From: JAWWPY01 sp964412845 | GTDB taxonomy: Bacteria; Actinomycetota; Actinomycetes; Streptosporangiales; Streptosporangiaceae | Assembly: GCA_964412845.1 (NCBI GenBank) | Contig: CAYPQM010000209.1 | Span: 1-9,784, forward strand | DNA: 9,784 nt | Direction: 5' to 3' | The notes under the pieces: model-generated | The model's database searches: none | What the model was told of the DNA's origin: nothing | The model's input: the letters and a program-made list of their open reading frames with translations, nothing else | Shown here: piece by piece, positions 5,626 through 9,784 of the stretch | Layout: each line of letters begins with the position of its first letter | How positions within the stretch are numbered: the stretch's first letter is position 1 | Position numbers and translations under genes: made by a program

Positions 5626-5640
5626 GCCCCGCCGCCGCGG

Positions 5641-5665
5641 CCGGCTCCCCGCCGGGACGGGCCGG
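5641..5665 (-). terminator. Possible GC hairpin after the secreted glycosidase gene
   Basis: CCGGC (5641-5645) pairs with GCCGG (5661-5665), with additional C-run/G-run pairing inside. It directly abuts the stop codon (5668-5666) of the minus-strand glycosidase. No T-tract is present. In such GC-rich sequence a hairpin of this size can occur by chance. Confidence 0.35.
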
Positions 5666-7384
5666 TCAGGCCGCCGGCACCAGGGTGATGGAGTCGAGTT
5701 CGGCGAAGTTCGTCCCGCCCGCGAAGTTGGGTGAGCCCTTCGCCAGCCGGATGACGTTGCTGCCCGCCTTGAGGGTCACGGTAGTGCTGACCGTCTTGCC
5801 GAACGAGCCCCAGCCGCCCGTGACAGGGTAGGAGACCGTGCTCCAGGCGCCGCCGTTGTAGGCCAGGCCCTGGGTGGATGTCGCGGTGCCGCCGTTGGCG
5901 TAGCGGATCGTCATGGTGTAGCTGCCGGCCGACGGCACATTGACCAGGAAGTCCACGAAGCTGTCGGCCCGCTCGTCGCCGGTGCCGTTGATCAGGCCGA
6001 CGTAGTAGCCGTTGGACGCGGTCGGGGATGATTCAATCGCCGCGTTGACGACGGTCGCGTTCTCGGCCTCGTAGGTCTGCTGGTAGCTCGTGGCCGGCCC
6101 GGCCGCAGGCGTCACGAGAAGCTGGTAGGCGCTCTGCGCGTTCTGGTTGGCGATGGGCACCGTGACGCTTCCGTTCGTCACCGCCACGGTCGTCGTCGAG
6201 ATCGTGGCCGGGGCGCTGACGTTGGCCAGCCGCCCGGAATCCGGCGTGGACGACAGCACCACCTTCACGCTGGAGCCGAACGATCCCAGGCCGGTGACCT
6301 GGACGCTGTTGTTCCCGCTGTCGCCGCCCACGACGATGTTCACGATCTTCCGGGTGGAGTCGTACGCCGCGATGCCGTCCTGGCTGCCCGACGGGGTCAC
6401 CGTGACCATGTCCCCGGCCATGTCGCCGTACCACTTGTACAGCCAGTACGTGCCGGTCGGCTTGTTGCTGAAGAGCAGGCCGTTGACGGTCCCGGACTCG
6501 AACCAGTACGCGCGTTCCGCGTCGTGCACGCCGTAGCGCTCGAACGCGGCGAGGTAGTGCACGGCCGCGCCCGGCACGTCGACCTCGGCGGGGGCGGCGT
6601 ACTCGTCGATCGAGATGGGAATCGGCGAGATGCCCAGCGAGGCCTCCAGGGCCTTGAAGTCGGCGACGTTGCCGCCGATGGTGCCGGCCGAGCCGGTGGA
6701 GAGCTGGTGCCAGGTGATCACGTTGGGCAGCGCGTTGTTCGCCTTGGCGTAAGCCAGCCACCCCGCCATCCAGGCGTGGTTGTAGATCGAGATGCTCGGG
6801 CCGACGATGGGGGTCACCGAGTCCAGGGCCCGCACAGCCTGGTACGTCCTGACCCATCCGGCGTCAAAGGAGCCCGCGGCCGCGGTGTTCCAGGTCCAGT
6901 CGGGCTCGTTCCACAGTTCCCACCCGTCGATGTTGGTCGTGGCCGTGGCGGCCAGCCGGGCCGACACCATGGTGTTGACCTTGGCCAGCCAGTCGCTCCA
7001 GCTGACCCACTGGTACGGGAAGTTGGGATAGATGTCGGGCATCCGGACGTATTCCTGCGCCCCGGCCCCGGTCGCCAGCGGGGCCACCTTGAGCGCGTCC
7101 CCGGTCGGGACGGTTGCCCCATTGCCAAGCTGCTGCACGCCCGGCGCGGGCTGGACCAGTTGGTTCAGGTGCAGCGCCGGAAGCTGCGCGGCGGCGGGCT
7201 GGGTGGGGGTGGCGAGCGCGTAGAGGCCCCCTGCGGCCACGTGGGTCACTGGCCGCAGCACGGAGGCGGCGTTGACCACGAGTGTGTTGCCGGCGGCCAC
7301 GGCCGGGACTCCGGCGGGCAGCAGGATCCAGGCCGCGGCCAGTGCGGCGGCCGCGCAGGCTCCGATAGTGCGGAAGGGCTTCAT
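5666..7384 (-). CDS. Secreted clan GH-A-type glycosidase with C-terminal CBM35/CBM6-like domain
   Basis: 572 residues from ATG 7384, with GGAG (7394-7391) 6 nt upstream; a TTG four codons earlier is part of that site and is rejected as start. Residues 1-31 are a Sec signal peptide (KPFR, Ala-rich core, AVAA cleavage, no lipobox Cys). The catalytic part has WELWNEPDWTW with acid/base Glu160 at the end of strand 4, and ISIDEYAAP with probable nucleophile Glu261, the approximately 100-residue spacing of clan GH-A retaining enzymes (GH39, GH5 and relatives). Residues about 330-430 form a beta-rich domain (NIVVGGDSGNNSVQVTGLG). Residues about 437-572 (YEAENATVV, then ADSFVDFLVNVPSAGSYTMTIRYANG, broken here by function, and AELDSITLV) are a CBM35/CBM6-type beta-sandwich binding xylan, arabinan or other hemicellulose. 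Family and substrate are not certain. LacI and GH43 neighbours suggest arabinose- or xylose-containing plant polysaccharide. Confidence 0.85.
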   Translation of the reverse strand: MKPFRTIGACAAAALAAAWILLPAGVPAVAAGNTLVVNAASVLRPVTHVAAGGLYALATPTQPAAAQLPALHLNQLVQPAPGVQQLGNGATVPTGDALKVAPLATGAGAQEYVRMPDIYPNFPYQWVSWSDWLAKVNTMVSARLAATATTNIDGWELWNEPDWTWNTAAAGSFDAGWVRTYQAVRALDSVTPIVGPSISIYNHAWMAGWLAYAKANNALPNVITWHQLSTGSAGTIGGNVADFKALEASLGISPIPISIDEYAAPAEVDVPGAAVHYLAAFERYGVHDAERAYWFESGTVNGLLFSNKPTGTYWLYKWYGDMAGDMVTVTPSGSQDGIAAYDSTRKIVNIVVGGDSGNNSVQVTGLGSFGSSVKVVLSSTPDSGRLANVSAPATISTTTVAVTNGSVTVPIANQNAQSAYQLLVTPAAGPATSYQQTYEAENATVVNAAIESSPTASNGYYVGLINGTGDERADSFVDFLVNVPSAGSYTMTIRYANGGTATSTQGLAYNGGAWSTVSYPVTGGWGSFGKTVSTTVTLKAGSNVIRLAKGSPNFAGGTNFAELDSITLVPAA

Positions 7385-7520
7385 GCGCTGCTCCAAGAGC
7401 GAGAGGGGGACAGGCTGCTGCGGGACCGGGCGCCGGGCTCCAGGTAGCGCTCACTGGCGGCCCGCCGCCGTCCTGGACTGGACGGGCACTGGCCGCTTGC
7501 TCGCTCTCCGACTCCGATGG

Positions 7521-7532
7521 GGAAGCGCTTCC
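7521..7532. promoter_or_regulatory. Candidate LacI-family operator GGAAGCGCTTCC
   Basis: A perfect 12-bp palindrome with the AAGCGCTT core and central CG typical of LacI/GalR-family operators. It lies in the divergent region between a glycosidase gene and a LacI-family gene. It falls at about +10 to +21 relative to the transcription start predicted from the promoter at 7576-7548, a standard repressor position. It probably serves the adjacent LacI-type protein, and perhaps autoregulation as well. Confidence 0.7.
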
Positions 7533-7547
7533 TCACTCGGTATGCCG

Positions 7548-7576
7548 AGAATGTTCCGCGGCTGAAGTCGCGTCAA
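7548..7576 (-). promoter_or_regulatory. Candidate promoter of the secreted glycosidase gene
   Basis: On the minus strand TTGACG (7576-7571) is separated by 17 bp from CATTCT (7553-7548). The -35 is strong and the -10 weak. Transcription would start near 7541 and give a leader of about 157 nt. Support comes mainly from the operator-like palindrome immediately downstream. Confidence 0.5.
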
Positions 7577-7716
7577 GACCCGGCCTCTGCTGTTACCCAA
7601 CCGTTATCAACCACCCCCGATGCGGCCGGCCCGAATCGCCGCGCGGTGCCGTGTGGCGGCTGGGAGTGCAGGCACCGGCTGGTCCAGCCCCGGTGCCCGG
7701 ATGGGACACTCACCGC

Positions 7717-8727
7717 ATGATGAAACGACGTCCGGCCACCCTCATCCAGGTGGCCGAACGGGCCGGCGTCTCACTGACGACGGCCTCGAAGGCGATCAAC
7801 GGGAAGAACCGGGTGTCGGCGGAGACTCGGGCCCGGGTGATCGCCGCCGCCCGGGAACTGGCGTTCACGCCCAGCCCCATCGCGCGCGGCCTGACCACCG
7901 GGCGGACCAGCACCGTCGGGCTCCTCATCGCCGACAGCATGTCGCACCGGTTCGCCGTGCCGGTCATGCTCGGCGCGGAGGCCGCGCTCGGTGAGATCGA
8001 CCTGTCCATGATCACTTGCGATGCCCGCGGGGACCAGGCGCGCAGCCTGGAACTGGCCCGGATGCTGGCGGCCCGCAAAGTGGACGGCGTGCTGGTCGTC
8101 GGGGACAACAACGCGGCGACCGCTTCGGTGAGCCGCCACGTGGATGTCCCGGTCGTGTACGTCTACGGTGAGTCCGACGACCCGGACGACGTGGTGCACA
8201 TGCCGGATGACCATAACGGGGCGGGCCTGATGGTCGATCACCTCGTCGGCACCGGCCGCCGGCGCATCGCCCATCTCACCGGGCCACGCCACGCCACGGC
8301 GGTCACCCAGCGCGTCACCGGCCTGGCGGCCCGGCTGGCTGAGCATGACCTGCGGCTGGCCACCCCGGTGCGGTACGGCACGTGGTCCCAGCGCTGGGCC
8401 CGCGCCGCGGCGACCGCCCTGCTGGCGGAGCGGCCGGACATCGACGCGGTGCTGTGCGGATCCGACCAGATCGCCTCCGGTGTCCTGGTGGCGCTGGATG
8501 AGATGGGCCGGCGGGTACCGGACGATATCGCGGTCACCGGGTATGACAACTGGCGGGTCTTCGCCCTGGAGACCGAGCCCCAGCTGACCACCATCGACAT
8601 GAACCTCGAGGCCCTCGGCGCCGCGGCGGCCCGGGACCTGTTCGCCCTCATCGACGGCGGCCCCGGTCAGGGCAGCGTCCGGCGGCACGCCTGCGAACTC
8701 GTCGTGCGCGGCTCCAGCGTCCGCTGA
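7717..8727 (+). CDS. LacI-family transcriptional regulator of the glycosidase locus
   Basis: 336 residues from the ATG at 7717, the usual family length. No clear Shine-Dalgarno sequence precedes it, and a GTG at 7651 is possible but adds unlike sequence. Residues 7-27 are the LacI HTH (ATLIQVAERAGVSLTTASKAI, whose recognition-helix variable residues are L20, T21 and K25), followed by NG-KNRVSAETRARV and the hinge helix SPIARGL (53-59) that inserts into the central CG of the operator. Residues 64-336 are a periplasmic-binding-protein-like sugar domain: TVGLLIAD, KVDGVLVVGD, DDHNGAG, RRIAHLTGP, AVLCGSDQIASGVL, PDDIAVTGYDNW and a late TTIDMN. The effector is probably a mono- or oligosaccharide released by the flanking secreted enzymes. 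The divergent arrangement and the palindrome GGAAGCGCTTCC upstream of the glycosidase gene indicate local repression. The end converges on the GH43 gene, 18 bp away. Confidence 0.93.
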   Translation: MMKRRPATLIQVAERAGVSLTTASKAINGKNRVSAETRARVIAAARELAFTPSPIARGLTTGRTSTVGLLIADSMSHRFAVPVMLGAEAALGEIDLSMITCDARGDQARSLELARMLAARKVDGVLVVGDNNAATASVSRHVDVPVVYVYGESDDPDDVVHMPDDHNGAGLMVDHLVGTGRRRIAHLTGPRHATAVTQRVTGLAARLAEHDLRLATPVRYGTWSQRWARAAATALLAERPDIDAVLCGSDQIASGVLVALDEMGRRVPDDIAVTGYDNWRVFALETEPQLTTIDMNLEALGAAAARDLFALIDGGPGQGSVRRHACELVVRGSSVR

Positions 8728-8741
8728 GCCCGCGGACGGGC
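8728..8741. terminator. Short bidirectional hairpin between convergent LacI and GH43 genes
   Basis: GCCCG (8728-8732) and CGGGC (8737-8741) form a 5-bp stem with a CGGA loop. It fills most of the 18-bp gap between the two facing stop codons. A four-base GC-rich loop and the position suggest a shared terminator, but the stem is short and there is no T-tract. Confidence 0.35.
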
Positions 8742-8745
8742 CGGT

Positions 8746-9753
8746 TCACGCGGCATACGGCCAGCCGTTCGACGCCCAGTCGAGGTAGTTGAGGCCGAGT
8801 TCCGGCGTGCCGTTGAGGTTGGCCGCGTAGTAGTGGTAGACGAGGAGGTCGCCGTCGGTGTCGTGCATGACGGTCTGGCCGCCGGGACCGATCACGTTGC
8901 CGTGCGTGGCGAGGATCTGGGTGCCCCCGCCGCTCATCATGGCGGTGCCGTTCTCGTCCACATAAGGCCCGGTCGGGCTGGTGGAACGGCCGACCATGAT
9001 GTGGTAGGTGCTGTTCACGCCGCGGCAGCAGTAGTCGAACGAGACGAAGAGGTAGTAGTAACCGCCGTGCGGGTAGATGTAGCTGGCCTCCTCCGCGTCT
9101 GGGGATGGCCGCTCAGCAATGCTGTAGAGGGTGGTGTTGCTGGATAGCTGCTTGCCGGTGGCCGGGTTGATCTGGATCATCTTGATGCCGCTCCAGAACG
9201 AGCCCATCGACAGCCACCAGCGGCCGGATGTGTCCACGGTCAGCCCCGGGTCGATGGCGTTGAAGGTGCTGCTGGTCTGGGTGGCGTAGACCAGGCCGTG
9301 GTCCGTCCAGCTGCCCGGCTTCGCGGTGCTGCTGGTGGCCAGGCCGATGGCGGAATGGTTGGAGCCGAAGCTGGACACCGCGTAATAGAGCCAGTAGATG
9401 CCGTTGTGGTAGGAGACGTCGGGCGCCCAGATGTCGGTGTCGTTGCCGTAGGCGCTGGCCCAGGTGGCCCCGCCGGGCAGCACCGAGCCGTCCCTGGTGA
9501 AGCTGGTCCGGTTGGTGGAGGTGCGGATCTCGATGCCCTGGTGGGTGGAGAAGAGGTAGTAGGTGCCGTCGGGCGCCCGGACCATGGAGGGATCGTGCAC
9601 GCTGGTGTCACCGGTCACGACGCCGGGTCCCGGGTAGCTGGCCGCCGCCGCTCCCGGGGCGGTCGTCACCGCCGAGGCCGGGGCGGCCAGCAGCACGCCG
9701 AGAAGCAGCGCCAGCAGGGCGGGGACCGAGCCCGCACGCAGTTTTCGCATCAT
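8746..9753 (-). CDS. Secreted GH43 arabinan endo-1,5-alpha-L-arabinosidase
   Basis: 335 residues from ATG 9753, with GAGAGGG about 8 nt upstream; a second ATG follows at 9750 and an earlier one at 9783 lacks a signal-peptide context. Residues 1-28 are a Sec signal peptide (MRKLRAG, Leu-rich core, APASA cleavage). The rest is a single five-bladed beta-propeller domain. GH43 catalytic residues are visible: general base D54 in HDPSMVRAPDGTYYLF, pKa-modulating D168 in NAIDPGL, and general acid E222 in EEASYIY. WAPDV (109-113), SMGSFWSGI, FDYCCRGVNSTYHI with adjacent Cys242-Cys243, GPGGQTVM and LVYHYY are hallmarks of the endo-arabinanase subfamily. It cleaves alpha-1,5-linked arabinan (pectin side chains) outside the cell with inversion. 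It lacks a binding module, unlike its neighbour. It converges with the LacI gene, and its own promoter lies beyond the window edge. Confidence 0.93.
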   Translation of the reverse strand: MMRKLRAGSVPALLALLLGVLLAAPASAVTTAPGAAAASYPGPGVVTGDTSVHDPSMVRAPDGTYYLFSTHQGIEIRTSTNRTSFTRDGSVLPGGATWASAYGNDTDIWAPDVSYHNGIYWLYYAVSSFGSNHSAIGLATSSTAKPGSWTDHGLVYATQTSSTFNAIDPGLTVDTSGRWWLSMGSFWSGIKMIQINPATGKQLSSNTTLYSIAERPSPDAEEASYIYPHGGYYYLFVSFDYCCRGVNSTYHIMVGRSTSPTGPYVDENGTAMMSGGGTQILATHGNVIGPGGQTVMHDTDGDLLVYHYYAANLNGTPELGLNYLDWASNGWPYAA

Positions 9754-9784
9754 TCCGTCGTCCCTCTCGCGTCGGCCCCGCATG

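Larger units (their letters stand above)
7385..7716. other. 332-bp divergent control region between glycosidase and LacI genes
   Basis: The gap holds the start-side signals of two divergent genes. It contains the GGAAGCGCTTCC palindrome, a TTGACG/CATTCT promoter toward the glycosidase, a short direct repeat GTTACCCAACC / GTTATCAACC (7592-7602 and 7603-7612), and a second AGCGCT core near 7446-7451. No good promoter toward the LacI gene could be fixed. No protein-coding segment is credible here. Confidence 0.6.

Noticed and set aside
6524..7447. Long plus-strand open frame opposite the secreted glycosidase
   Set aside because: Gly/Arg/Val-rich translation with no domain; it mirrors codon bias of the minus-strand gene, which has a signal peptide and catalytic motifs. 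The same reasoning removes antisense frames at 3954-4895, 7771-8688, 1768-2478 and 508-1014.
9754..9783. ATG at 9783 as start of the GH43 gene
   Set aside because: It would place ten charged residues before the signal peptide; the ATG at 9753 follows GAGAGGG and gives a normal Sec signal.

Overview
This window is high-G+C DNA with Shine-Dalgarno-led genes, GTG starts, Sec-secreted glycosidases, and an XRE regulator beside a phasin-like granule protein. Together these point to a chromosomal segment from a filamentous or soil actinobacterium. The exact genus cannot be read from the sequence. No tRNA, rRNA, CRISPR array, insertion sequence or integrase is visible.

Left block (1-3908, all minus strand). 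In transcription order it holds a small phasin-like protein with a Lys/Ala/Thr-rich tail, a short XRE regulator, a full-length AMP-forming acetyl-CoA synthetase (acs), and the N-terminal part of a PhaB/FabG-type reductase cut by the window edge. This reads as a carbon-storage locus: acetate is activated to acetyl-CoA, an acetoacetyl-CoA reductase step would feed polyhydroxyalkanoate, and a granule- or droplet-coating protein sits with its probable regulator. The phasin gene has a near-consensus promoter and a strong hairpin after it. Two 24-bp tandem duplications sit exactly on gene boundaries: one doubles the ribosome-binding site and start of the XRE gene, the other doubles the acs stop codon.

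Middle block (3993-5561, plus strand). An amidohydrolase-2 family metal hydrolase or decarboxylase is followed 183 bp later by a gamma-carbonic-anhydrase-like left-handed beta-helix protein. In the latter the expected third zinc histidine is replaced by glutamate. After it, between convergent genes, lies a compact element of three alternating copies of a 16-17 bp sequence that can fold in two mutually exclusive ways.

Right block (5666-9753). Two secreted glycosidases flank a LacI-family regulator: a clan GH-A type enzyme with a C-terminal CBM35/CBM6-like domain (minus) and a GH43 endo-arabinanase (minus), with the regulator (plus) between them. A perfect 12-bp palindrome GGAAGCGCTTCC lies just downstream of a plausible promoter for the first glycosidase, where a LacI-type repressor would bind. 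The block looks like a small plant-polysaccharide (arabinan or arabinoxylan) utilisation locus.

I see no wholly new system. The most unusual items are the three-copy palindromic element, the two boundary duplications, the gamma-CA ligand change, and the phasin/XRE promoter motif pair.
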